Positions 1 through 7,969 of a stretch of DNA of 64,000 bases are shown in pieces. The notes beneath the pieces were generated by a model that had not been told where the DNA came from, searched no databases, and saw nothing but the letters and a program-made list of their open reading frames with translations. Position numbers and translations under genes: made by a program. The DNA is from Mycetocola tolaasinivorans (lineage in GTDB: Bacteria > Actinomycetota > Actinomycetes > Actinomycetales > Microbacteriaceae), in assembly GCF_003667565.1 (NCBI RefSeq), contig NZ_RCUX01000012.1:1-64000 (forward strand), read 5' to 3'. Position 1 is the stretch's first letter. Each line of letters starts with the position of its first letter.

Positions 1-170
1 AGATCCAGGTCATCAAGGTTGTGCGCGAGCTCACCTCGCTGGGTCTGGGCGAGGCCAAGGCTGTTGTCGACGGTGCCCCCAAGGCTGTGCTCGAGGGCGC
101 AAACAAGGAAGCCGCCGAGAAGGCAAAGGCTGCTCTGGAAGAGGCTGGCGCAACCGTTACCGTCAAGTAA
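1..170 (+). CDS. rplL: 50S ribosomal protein L7/L12, C-terminal part
   Basis: The window opens inside this gene; the frame begins at base 3 and ends with TAA at 168-170. The readable 55 residues ([20 protein letters not shown]..., ending in VTVK) are the conserved C-terminal domain of the ribosomal stalk protein L7/L12, which recruits translation factors to the ribosome. The [13 protein letters not shown] and VVDGAPKAV segments are diagnostic. A long inverted repeat at 237-266 probably ends the rplJL transcript. The start lies outside the window. Confidence 0.95.
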   Translation, partial: IQVIKVVRELTSLGLGEAKAVVDGAPKAVLEGANKEAAEKAKAALEEAGATVTVK

Positions 171-236
171 TTTGGGCTCCGCGAGGAGCACTTACTTGAG
201 CGTAATGCGCTGAGTCGATCTTCTGATCGCATTCGT

Positions 237-266
237 AACGCGTGGCACCCCCGGGTGCCACGCGTT
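237..266 (+). terminator. hairpin after rplL
   Basis: A perfect 14-bp inverted repeat (237-250 with 253-266, arm AACGCGTGGCACCC) follows rplL by 66 bases. There is no clear T-run, so this is either a weak intrinsic terminator or an RNA 3'-end stabiliser. No gene is visible between 171 and 316. Confidence 0.6.
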
Positions 267-305
267 ACCGCGTTAAGCGGTGAAATATCCCCTCACAGTA
301 TTTAT

Positions 306-318
306 ATAGCTTGGCTAT
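306..318. promoter_or_regulatory. candidate MarR autoregulatory operator
   Basis: A 5-3-5 inverted repeat (ATAGC-TTG-GCTAT) lies just upstream of the proposed -10 hexamer of the marR gene. MarR proteins commonly repress their own operon from such palindromes; the assignment here is inference from position. Confidence 0.35.
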
Positions 319-319
319 G

Positions 320-325
320 TATTAT
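320..325 (+). promoter_or_regulatory. -10 hexamer (TATTAT) for leaderless marR
   Basis: TATTAT ends exactly six bases before the ATG at 332, the same geometry seen before ten other ORFs in this window. It implies transcription starting at or next to the start codon. No good -35 is visible. Confidence 0.4.
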
Positions 326-331
326 GTGGGT

Positions 332-883
332 ATGTCCAGTTCTGAAGTATCCACCTCGCGGCGTGATCTGCACGCCATCCTGGGCGACCTCGTGTTTTCG
401 GCACACCGACTCACCCGCTTCGCCGCCCACTCCACCTCCAGCACCGAATCGCCCGCCATCTGGCGCACCCTCGACGCCCTGAACACCACCGGGCCGATGC
501 GCACGGGCGAACTTGCCCGCCACGGTCGGGTGTCCCAGCCCACGATGAGCAAGATCATCCGCCTGCTGGAGCAGCGCGAGTGGGTCGCCCGCGTCGCCGA
601 TCCGAGCGACGCCCGCGCGACCGTGCTGGAACTGACCGCCGCGGGCCGGGACGCCCTGACCACCTGGCGCGAAACCCTGTTGGGCGCGCTCGAACCCCGC
701 TTCGCGGTGCTCTCCGATGGGCAGCTCGACACCCTGGATGCCGCCGCCGCGATCCTCGCCGAGCTGGTCAGCGGCACCGGCCCCGTGCGCCCCGATGCCC
801 CCGAAGTCGCAGAGCTGCCTGCGGTAGCCGAGCCGCCTGCGGATGAGGCCGCTGAGGCAGACTACACCGAGCCCCGCGCATGA
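332..883 (+). CDS. MarR-family transcriptional regulator
   Basis: Predicted 183-residue winged-helix regulator. The helix-turn-helix and wing cover about residues 56-104 (MRTGELARHGRVSQPTMSKI, then the wing with DPSDARATVLELTAAG), typical of MarR repressors that release DNA on binding small ligands. The start at 332 is chosen because a -10-like TATTAT sits six bases upstream; an in-frame ATG at 317 and a TTG at 311 are alternatives that would overlap the palindrome. The last ~30 residues are a Glu/Ala/Pro-rich tail. The stop overlaps the ATG of the MFS gene (ATGA), so the two are coupled and the regulator probably controls that exporter. Confidence 0.85.
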   Translation: MSSSEVSTSRRDLHAILGDLVFSAHRLTRFAAHSTSSTESPAIWRTLDALNTTGPMRTGELARHGRVSQPTMSKIIRLLEQREWVARVADPSDARATVLELTAAGRDALTTWRETLLGALEPRFAVLSDGQLDTLDAAAAILAELVSGTGPVRPDAPEVAELPAVAEPPADEAAEADYTEPRA

Positions 884-2106
884 GCGGCCAGAAAACCGGC
901 ACCAGCATGTGGAAGCAGCCCACCGCTGTCTGGGCCGTGGTCTTTGCCTCGGTCATCGCGTTCATGGGTATCGGTCTGGTTGACCCCATCCTGCCGGCCA
1001 TCGCCAAGGATCTCGACGCGACCCCGGCCCAGGCCGAGCTACTCTTCACCTCCTATCTGCTCGTTACCGCGGTGGCGATGTTCTTCTCCAGCTGGATCTC
1101 CAGCCGGCTCGGAGCCAAGCGCACGCTGCTGCTCGGCCTCGTCATCATCGTGGTGTTCGCGCTCGGTGCGGCGCTCTCGGGCAGCGTGGATGAGATCATC
1201 GGATTCCGCGCGGGCTGGGGCCTCGGAAACGCGCTCTTCATCTCCACGGCGCTCGCGACGATCGTCGGGGCGGCCAGCGGCGGTGCCGGGTCCGCCATTG
1301 TCCTCTATGAGGCGGCGCTCGGCGTGGGGATCGCCGTGGGCCCGCTGCTCGGCGGCCTGCTTGGAAACATCAGCTGGCGTGGCCCGTTCTTCGGCACCGC
1401 GAGCCTCATGGCGATCGGATTCATCGCGATCCTGACCGTGCTGAAAAAGGAGCCCGCGAAGCCCGCGCCCGTGCGAGTGACCGCGGCCTTCCGCGCCCTC
1501 GGCCGTCCGGTACTCGCACTGCTCGCGGCCACCGCGTTCTTCTACAACATCGCGTTCTTTATCCTGCTCGCCTACAGCCCCTTCCCGCTTGAGCTCGGTG
1601 CAACCGGGCTCGGGTTCGTGTTCTTCGGCTGGGGTGTAGCGCTGGCCTTTACCAGCGTGGTGATCGCGCCGATTCTGATCCGGCACTTCCGCCGCTCCCG
1701 CCTCCTCATGGTGGTGCTCGGCGCACTGACCCTCGACCTCATCGCCGCGGCGCTGGTCGTGCAGAACCGCACCGCGCTGATCGTCACGATCATCGTCGGC
1801 GGCCTGATCCTCGGTATCTCAAACACCGTGCTCACCGAGGCCGTCATGGAGTCCACCGACCTGCCGCGCTCGGTCGCCTCCTCGGCCTACTCGGGCGTGC
1901 GCTTCCTCGGTGGTGCCGTGGCCCCGCCCGTCGGTGCGCTGCTCGCCGCGGCGATCGCCCCCTCGGCCCCGTACTACCTGGCCGCGGCCGCCGCGCTCGT
2001 GGGCGTGCTGATCCTGGTGTTCGGTCGGAAGGCACTCGTCTCGGCCGATATCGGACACGAGAGCGTCGTCGAGGAGGCCGCGGACATCGCCCTGGGCGAC
2101 GCCTAG
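880..2106 (+). CDS. MFS transporter, probable drug efflux
   Basis: A 408-residue membrane protein with about 12 hydrophobic segments. The N-terminal half has the DPILPAIAKDLDATPAQAELLFTSY region and the SRLGAKRTLLLG loop characteristic of proton-driven major facilitator exporters. It starts inside the stop of the upstream marR gene (ATGA at 880-883). The marR-MFS pairing suggests inducible efflux of a toxic compound; the substrate cannot be read from sequence. A strong terminator follows at 2130-2175. Confidence 0.85.
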   Translation: MSGQKTGTSMWKQPTAVWAVVFASVIAFMGIGLVDPILPAIAKDLDATPAQAELLFTSYLLVTAVAMFFSSWISSRLGAKRTLLLGLVIIVVFALGAALSGSVDEIIGFRAGWGLGNALFISTALATIVGAASGGAGSAIVLYEAALGVGIAVGPLLGGLLGNISWRGPFFGTASLMAIGFIAILTVLKKEPAKPAPVRVTAAFRALGRPVLALLAATAFFYNIAFFILLAYSPFPLELGATGLGFVFFGWGVALAFTSVVIAPILIRHFRRSRLLMVVLGALTLDLIAAALVVQNRTALIVTIIVGGLILGISNTVLTEAVMESTDLPRSVASSAYSGVRFLGGAVAPPVGALLAAAIAPSAPYYLAAAAALVGVLILVFGRKALVSADIGHESVVEEAADIALGDA

Positions 2107-2129
2107 CACTCACATCCGTTGTGGACGCT

Positions 2130-2175
2130 GGCGCGGTGGGTTTCCGGGGAACCGGACCCACCGCGCCCTCGTTTT
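2130..2175 (+). terminator. intrinsic terminator after MFS gene
   Basis: A perfect 12-bp stem (GGCGCGGTGGGT, 2130-2141, with 2156-2167) is followed by CTCGTTTT. It ends the marR-MFS transcript. Confidence 0.8.
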
Positions 2176-2300
2176 CGGAGGGATGATCCGGGTGCAATGC
2201 CCTGGACTCCCAGTGGATTGCAGGTGTTTGGCTGTTGTTCGGGGGTGCCCACGCTGCGATCCTGAGGCTTCACCTAGGCGCCACTCGAGGGAGCGTGACC

Positions 2301-3686
2301 ATGCCTTCACCCATCCTGCCCACCACCCATTCGTCACCCCCGAGTGTTTTCACTCGGCCACTCCGTTCCCGCGCGGGGCGTGCTCGGTTTATCCCGAGCA
2401 TTGCGCTGGCCGGTGCCGCGGTGATGGCGCTCAGCGCCTGTGGCGGCCCCGGCGGCGGTACCGCCACGGACGACGGCACCACCGTCACCATCACCACCAG
2501 CATCGGGGGCGAGGAGGGCGTGGCACTCGAAGCTTCCTGGGCAGACTGGGCCAAGGAAAACGACATCACCATCCGGCTCAACACCGACAACGGATTCGAA
2601 CAGCGAATCCAGGCCCAGGTGCAGGCAAATAAGACCCCGGATCTTGCGATCTTCCCGCAGCCCGGCCTCCTCACCGACCTCGCCCGAAAAGACGCCCTGA
2701 CCCCCGTGCCTGCACCGGTGGCCGCGGCCCTCACCCAGAACTTCACCAAAGACTGGCAGCAGTACGGCACGGTAGACGGCGTCGCCTACGGTGTGCCGAT
2801 GCTCGCCTCGGTCAAGGGGTTCGTCTGGTACTCGCCCACGACGTTCGCCGAGCGCGGCTGGAACGTGCCCACCAGCTGGCAGGGCCTGCTCGACCTCACC
2901 GCGCAGATCCGTGCCGATACCTCCACGGCGCCGTGGTGCGCCGGGTTTGCGGCGGGGGCGGCGAGCGGCTGGCCCGGCACCGACTGGATCGAAGACCTGG
3001 TGCTGCGTCAGTCCGGCCCCGAGGTTTACGACGGGTGGATCGACAACAGCGTTCCGTTTAGCGATCCGCGCATCCAGTCGGCCTTCACCGAGGCCGGAAA
3101 GATCCTCACCAACCCCGAGTACGTCAACGCGGGCTTCGGCGGTGTCTCCTCGATCAACACCGTCGGATACGGCGACGAAATCGCCGCGGCGCTGAAGGCC
3201 GAAACCTGCACGCTCACCCGGCAGGGCGCCTTCTTTGACACCTTCGCGCGCACGGCCGGCCTGACCGTGGGCCCGGAGGCCGACCTCTGGGCCTTCCAGA
3301 CGCCCGGATTCGGCACCGAGGGTGGCGGCGAAAATGCCGTCACCGGGGGCGGCGACATCGTCGCGGCGTTCAATGATCGCGAAGCCACGGCAAAGGTGCT
3401 CGAGTACCTGGCCTCGCCCGAGTGGGCAAACGCCCGGGTAAAGCTCGGCGGCGTCATCTCGCCCAACACCGGGCTCGACCCGGCATCCGCCACGAGCCCC
3501 ATCCTCGTCGAGTCGATCGCGGTGCTGCAAAACCCGAACATCACCTTCCGGTTCGATGCCTCCGACCTCATGCCCGCCGCCGTCGGAACCTCCGGGTTCT
3601 TCACCGGCGTCACCAACTGGATCGACGGCGCTTCGATTCCCGATGTCACTGCCCGAATAGACGCCACCTGGCCCGATCAGAACTAG
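2301..3686 (+). CDS. Sugar ABC transporter substrate-binding lipoprotein
   Basis: Predicted 461-residue extracellular binding protein of the family 1 (CUT1) type. An arginine-rich N-region and hydrophobic stretch end in a lipobox LSAC with Cys47, so the mature protein is lipid-anchored outside the membrane. The body (KTPDLAIFPQPGLLTDLARK, DGVAYGVPMLASVKGFVWY) matches alpha-glucoside/maltose-type binding proteins. ATG 2301 is preferred because GAGGGAG lies about ten bases upstream; the frame stays open to a TTG at 2235 without support. Two permease genes follow at 12 and 4 bp. The exact sugar is not evident. Confidence 0.88.
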   Translation: MPSPILPTTHSSPPSVFTRPLRSRAGRARFIPSIALAGAAVMALSACGGPGGGTATDDGTTVTITTSIGGEEGVALEASWADWAKENDITIRLNTDNGFEQRIQAQVQANKTPDLAIFPQPGLLTDLARKDALTPVPAPVAAALTQNFTKDWQQYGTVDGVAYGVPMLASVKGFVWYSPTTFAERGWNVPTSWQGLLDLTAQIRADTSTAPWCAGFAAGAASGWPGTDWIEDLVLRQSGPEVYDGWIDNSVPFSDPRIQSAFTEAGKILTNPEYVNAGFGGVSSINTVGYGDEIAAALKAETCTLTRQGAFFDTFARTAGLTVGPEADLWAFQTPGFGTEGGGENAVTGGGDIVAAFNDREATAKVLEYLASPEWANARVKLGGVISPNTGLDPASATSPILVESIAVLQNPNITFRFDASDLMPAAVGTSGFFTGVTNWIDGASIPDVTARIDATWPDQN

Positions 3687-3698
3687 CGGGGATACCGC

Positions 3699-4829
3699 GT
3701 GCCCGCACTCTTTACCTGGATCGCGACGCTCCCCGCTCTGCTGCAGGGCGTCGCGATCCTGGCGGTATTCGTGGCCCTGATCGGGCTGATCATCCTCGCG
3801 GTCGAATACCTGCCGCGCCCGGGGAGGGGCGGCACCCTCCTCCGTCTCGCCCTCTCGATACTCGTGCCGGTGGTTCTGCTTGCACTCCTGCACACCTACG
3901 AGATCGCCATCGCCGGGGGCGCGCTGGTGGGGCTCGGCCTCTTCCTCCTCGACCGGCGCTCCCGCGGCGGCGCGGGCCGCCTGCTCCAGCTCCTGGCGTT
4001 TCTGCTCCCGGCCGCCGTGCTGCTGGTGGTGGGGCTCGTGATCCCCTTCGTCCGCACCGTGTTCTTCGCCTTCCAAAACGACGCCGGCACCGAGTTCGTC
4101 GGGCTGCGCAACTTCACCTGGATCTTCTCAAACCCCGAAAGCCTCGCGACCATCGGCAACACCCTGATCTGGGTGCTCGTGGCCCCGGCCGCATCCACGC
4201 TCCTCGGGCTGCTCTACGCGGTATTCATCGACAACGCCCGGGGGGAACGGGTCTACAAGCTCCTGGTGTTCCTGCCGATGGCGATCTCCTTCGTCGGGGC
4301 ATCGATCATCTGGCGACTCGTGTACCAGGCACGTCCAGAGGGCGACGCCCAGGTGGGCCTCCTCAACGCGATCCTGGGGGTATTCGGAGCCGCCCCGGTC
4401 GACCCACTCTCGAGCGCCCCGGCCAACACGTTTGCGCTCATCGTGGTGTTTGTCTGGATCCAGGTCGGGTTCGCGATGGTCGTGATCTCCGCCGCCATCA
4501 AGGGGGTGCCCGCCGATCAGCTCGAGGCGGCGGCGCTCGACGGTGCCGGGGCGCTGCGCCGATTCACCCAGATTACGGTGCCGTGGATCCGCCCCACCCT
4601 GATCGTGGTGCTCTCCACCGCCTCGATCGCCTCCCTCAAAATCTTCGACATCGTCATCGCGATGACCAACGGCCGCAACTCCTCCGGGGTGCTCGCCCAG
4701 CAGATGTACGAGCGCTTCACCCTCGGCGAGAACGGGCGGGCCGCGGCCTACGCGCTACTGCTGTGCCTCCTCGTGATCCCGCTGATCGTGATCAACGTTC
4801 GCAACCTCCGACACAGCCGAGAGGGCTAG
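3699..4829 (+). CDS. Sugar ABC transporter permease (MalF-like)
   Basis: A 376-residue inner-membrane permease starting with GTG behind a purine-rich GCGGGGA. Two extra hydrophobic segments precede the core permease domain, which carries the EAA loop (LEAAALDGAGALRRFTQITV) that contacts the ATPase. It forms the heterodimeric channel with the next gene. The layout binding protein-permease-permease is typical of CUT1 sugar importers. Confidence 0.88.
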   Translation: MPALFTWIATLPALLQGVAILAVFVALIGLIILAVEYLPRPGRGGTLLRLALSILVPVVLLALLHTYEIAIAGGALVGLGLFLLDRRSRGGAGRLLQLLAFLLPAAVLLVVGLVIPFVRTVFFAFQNDAGTEFVGLRNFTWIFSNPESLATIGNTLIWVLVAPAASTLLGLLYAVFIDNARGERVYKLLVFLPMAISFVGASIIWRLVYQARPEGDAQVGLLNAILGVFGAAPVDPLSSAPANTFALIVVFVWIQVGFAMVVISAAIKGVPADQLEAAALDGAGALRRFTQITVPWIRPTLIVVLSTASIASLKIFDIVIAMTNGRNSSGVLAQQMYERFTLGENGRAAAYALLLCLLVIPLIVINVRNLRHSREG

Positions 4830-4833
4830 CCCG

Positions 4834-5829
4834 ATGACCCACACCGAGATACCTCCCGCGAGCGGAGCTTTCCGGCGACCCACGCGGCACACGCCGCGGA
4901 AAGCCGAGCGCCGACCGAGCACCAGCGGCACGGGCACCGGCCGCCTTGACCGCGTCCGCGCCCGGCTGAGCTCCCGGGCCGCCACCGCGGTCGCCCTCCT
5001 GATCGCCGTGGTCTGGACCCTGCCCTCACTCGGGCTCCTGGTCTCCTCGTTCCGCACGCCGGACGCCGTGGCCTCCAGCGGCTGGTGGCGCGCGTTCGGC
5101 GACGACGCCCTCACCCTCGACAACTACGCGGCCATCTTTGATCCCACCCGGGTCCAGGTCAACCTCGCCGAGGGGCTGATCAACTCCCTCGCGATCACGA
5201 TCCCCGGCGCGATCCTGCCACTGGGGCTCGCCCTGCTCGCCGCCTATGCGTTCGCCTGGATTCCGTTTCGCGGCCGCAACACGCTCTTCATCACGGTGTT
5301 CGCGCTGCAGATCCTGCCCGTACAGATGGTCATGGTGCCGCTGCTGCGGCTGTTCAGCGGCGGGGAGATCTTTGGCACGGTGGTGGTGCGTCCGCTGGAT
5401 GGCAGCACCGGGTTTGCCTCGATCTGGCTGGCACACACAATCCTCGCCCTGCCCCTCACGATCTTCCTCCTCCACAACTTCGTGGCGAGCCTCCCCGCAG
5501 ACCTCTTCGAGGCCGCCCGCATCGACGGTGCCGGGCACGGGCAGATATTCCTGCGCATCGTGCTGCCGCTCGCAATGCCCGCCATCGCTTCGATCGCGAT
5601 CTTCCAGTTCCTCTGGGTGTGGAACGATCTCCTGATCGCACTGGTCTTCTCCAGTAGCGATCAAAACCCGATCACGGTCATGCTCACAAACATGGTTGGA
5701 ACACAGGGCCAAAACACCTACCTCCTCTCGGCGGCCGCGTTCATCTCCATCATCATCCCGCTGGGTGTCTTCCTCGGTCTACAGCGCTACTTCGTCCGGG
5801 GTCTGCTGGCCGGCGCGACCAAGGGTTAG
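4834..5829 (+). CDS. Sugar ABC transporter permease (MalG-like)
   Basis: A 331-residue permease with a charged, Arg/Pro-rich cytoplasmic N-terminus of about 45 residues and six membrane segments. The EAA loop (FEAARIDGAGHGQIFLRIVL) and the final FLGLQRYFVRGLLAGATKG are characteristic of MalG-type subunits. It starts four bases after the upstream stop. No ATPase gene follows: such importers in actinobacteria often share one multitask ATPase (MsiK-type) encoded elsewhere, which is likely here. Confidence 0.88.
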   Translation: MTHTEIPPASGAFRRPTRHTPRKAERRPSTSGTGTGRLDRVRARLSSRAATAVALLIAVVWTLPSLGLLVSSFRTPDAVASSGWWRAFGDDALTLDNYAAIFDPTRVQVNLAEGLINSLAITIPGAILPLGLALLAAYAFAWIPFRGRNTLFITVFALQILPVQMVMVPLLRLFSGGEIFGTVVVRPLDGSTGFASIWLAHTILALPLTIFLLHNFVASLPADLFEAARIDGAGHGQIFLRIVLPLAMPAIASIAIFQFLWVWNDLLIALVFSSSDQNPITVMLTNMVGTQGQNTYLLSAAAFISIIIPLGVFLGLQRYFVRGLLAGATKG

Positions 5830-5907
5830 CCGGAGGCGGGCCGAAACGGCGGTCCGCCCACCCGGACGGGGTGCGATTGATATGCCCTCGTGTCGGGTTT
5901 CCGGGGG

Positions 5908-5913
5908 TATGCT
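5908..5913 (+). promoter_or_regulatory. -10 hexamer (TATGCT) for leader ORF and ABC exporter
   Basis: TATGCT ends six bases before the ATG at 5920, matching the leaderless pattern elsewhere in the window. It would drive the short ORF and the coupled exporter gene. Confidence 0.45.
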
Positions 5914-5919
5914 GACCGC

Positions 5920-5994
5920 ATGGGTATGCGCGTAACGAGGGTGAGAATCGAAGGGGTCCGGGGCCGAGGTTTCGGAAAGATCCCCGCCCTATGA
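5920..5994 (+). CDS. 24-residue leader ORF coupled to ABC exporter
   Basis: ATG 5920 opens a 24-codon frame (starting MGMRVTRVRIEGVRG, arginine- and glycine-rich) whose TGA at 5992-5994 overlaps the exporter's ATG at 5991 as ATGA. A -10-like TATGCT lies exactly six bases before it. The start-stop geometry suggests that ribosomes translating this leaderless peptide reinitiate on the exporter gene. The peptide is not recognised; it may matter only as a translated leader. Confidence 0.4.
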   Translation: MGMRVTRVRIEGVRGRGFGKIPAL

Positions 5995-7856
5995 GCATGC
6001 GTGGGCCCGGCGGAGGCCGCGGCGGCGGGCGAGTGAGCGGTGCGGACGAGTCCGCCCAGCGGGCAATGAACGCGCAAGCCCCCAAGATCCCGCACCTGCT
6101 GCGCAGAATCTTCACCCTCTTTGCCCCCTACAAGACCAAGATATCCCTCACCATCGGGCTGGTGCTGATCGGGGCGGCTCTCTCCGTCATTCCGCCGCTG
6201 CTGGTCTCGCGGGCGTTTGACCAGGGCCTGTTCCCGCCCGGGGGGACACCCAACCTTCCGGTGCTGACCTGGATCGTCCTGGTCATGATCGCCATCTTCA
6301 TCGTCTCCACCGCACTTGGCGTCTGGCAGACCTGGCTCACCGCCACCGTCGGAAACTCCGTCATGGGCGACCTGCGCGTGCGGCTGTTTCGCCGCTTGCA
6401 GGAGATGGAGCTGAGCTTCTTCACCCGCACCAAAACCGGTGTGATCCAGTCGCGGCTGCAGAACGACGTGGGCGGGGTGTCCTCCGTCCTCACCAACACG
6501 ATCTCGAGCGTGCTGGGCAACACGGTCACGGTGCTCGCGGCGCTCGTCGCGATGCTGATGCTCAACGTACAGCTCACGATCATCGCGCTCATCCTGATGC
6601 CCATCCTCGTGATCGCGCAGCGTCGGGTGGGCCAGGTGCGTGCCCGCATCGCGACCCAGACGCAGGAATCGCTGTCGGAGATGACCGCGATCACCCAGGA
6701 GACGCTGAGCGTTTCGGGCATTCTGCTGGCGAAGAGTTTCGGCCGTCAGGAGGCCGAGATCGGTCGCTACCAGTCGGCCAACCGGGTGCAGGTGAGTCTG
6801 CAGGTGCGCCAGCAGATGAGCGGCCAGTGGTTCTTCGCGATGGTCAACATCTTCCTGTCCTCGATTCCCGCGATCGTGTACCTCGCCTCGGGGTACCTGA
6901 TTACCGATGGGCACCTCGATATTTCCGCGGGTGTGATCGTCGCGTTCACCACGGTGCAGTCGCGGCTGCTGTTCCCGCTGATCTCGATCATGCGGGTGGG
7001 CCTCGACCTGCAGACCTCGGGGGCGCTGTTTGCGCGAATCTTCGAGTATCTCGATCTCAAGCCAGCGATCGCCGATGCCCCGAACGCGGTGGACGTGGCC
7101 GAGGCACCCGGCCCCGCCGGGCAGATCGACTTCGACGACGTGACCTTCCGCTATCCGGATGCCACCGAGAGCGAGCGCGCGACCCTGGACGGCGTCAGCT
7201 TCAGCATTCGCCCCGGCCAGTTCGCGGCCTTTGTGGGGCCGAGTGGCGCGGGAAAAACCACGATCTCGTATCTGATTCCGCGCTTCTATGACGCGACCGG
7301 CGGCACCGTGCGGTTCTCCGGCACCCCGGTGACCGGGCTCACCCACGAGTCGCTGGTGGACCGCATCGGCGTGGTCAACCAGGAAACCTACCTGTTCCAC
7401 GCGTCCATCGCCGAGAACCTGCGCTATGCAAAGCCCGATGCGACCGATGCCGAGCTCGAGGCCGCCGCCCGCGCCGCCAATATTCACGACACCATCGCGC
7501 GCTTCCCCGAGGGGTACAACACCCTGGTGGGGGAGCGCGGCTACCGCCTGTCGGGTGGGGAGAAGCAGCGCGTTGCTATTGCACGCGTTCTACTCAAGGA
7601 TCCGCCCGTGCTCATCCTTGATGAGGCCACGAGCGCGCTCGATACGCTCTCCGAGCGGGTGGTGCAGCGCGCGCTCGAGCAGGCGTCGGAGGGGCGCACC
7701 ACCGTGGCTATCGCGCACCGTTTGTCGACGATCGTGTCCGCGGACGTCATATTTGTGCTCGAGGGCGGGAGGATCGTGGAGTCCGGAACCCACGAGGAAC
7801 TGCTCGCAACCGAGGGTTTGTATGCCCGACTGTTCGCCGAGCAGATGCACGGCTGA
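5991..7856 (+). CDS. ABC exporter, fused membrane and ATPase domains
   Basis: A 621-residue half-transporter that would act as a dimer. After a Gly/Arg-rich N-terminus come six membrane helices (about residues 45-340), then the nucleotide-binding domain: Walker A GPSGAGKTT near 416, signature LSGGEKQR near 520, Walker B VLILDEATSALD near 540 and the AHRLST switch histidine near 575. All catalytic motifs are intact. This is the MsbA/BmrA-like multidrug or lipid exporter family; the substrate is unknown. It stands alone after a 24-codon leader and is followed by the transsulfuration genes. Confidence 0.9.
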   Translation: MSMRGPGGGRGGGRVSGADESAQRAMNAQAPKIPHLLRRIFTLFAPYKTKISLTIGLVLIGAALSVIPPLLVSRAFDQGLFPPGGTPNLPVLTWIVLVMIAIFIVSTALGVWQTWLTATVGNSVMGDLRVRLFRRLQEMELSFFTRTKTGVIQSRLQNDVGGVSSVLTNTISSVLGNTVTVLAALVAMLMLNVQLTIIALILMPILVIAQRRVGQVRARIATQTQESLSEMTAITQETLSVSGILLAKSFGRQEAEIGRYQSANRVQVSLQVRQQMSGQWFFAMVNIFLSSIPAIVYLASGYLITDGHLDISAGVIVAFTTVQSRLLFPLISIMRVGLDLQTSGALFARIFEYLDLKPAIADAPNAVDVAEAPGPAGQIDFDDVTFRYPDATESERATLDGVSFSIRPGQFAAFVGPSGAGKTTISYLIPRFYDATGGTVRFSGTPVTGLTHESLVDRIGVVNQETYLFHASIAENLRYAKPDATDAELEAAARAANIHDTIARFPEGYNTLVGERGYRLSGGEKQRVAIARVLLKDPPVLILDEATSALDTLSERVVQRALEQASEGRTTVAIAHRLSTIVSADVIFVLEGGRIVESGTHEELLATEGLYARLFAEQMHG

Positions 7857-7969
7857 TCCCGAGAAAACCTCGATAACGTAACACTCGGTTTCCGCCGGTT
7901 ACAGTTATGGTTGCGGATAGCTCTCCGCCGCCGCCCGAAAATCCCGGGCGCGAGTAAGGAATCACACGC

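Noticed and set aside
2193-2222. TGCAAT...ATTGCA repeat as a LacI-type operator before the sugar importer
   Set aside because: The 18-base gap is much wider than LacI operators, and there is no regulator gene nearby.
2334-4076. 580-residue open frame antisense to the sugar-binding protein gene
   Set aside because: Composition (Gly/Glu/Arg/His-rich) is typical of a shadow frame in high-GC DNA, and the sense strand encodes two clear ABC proteins.
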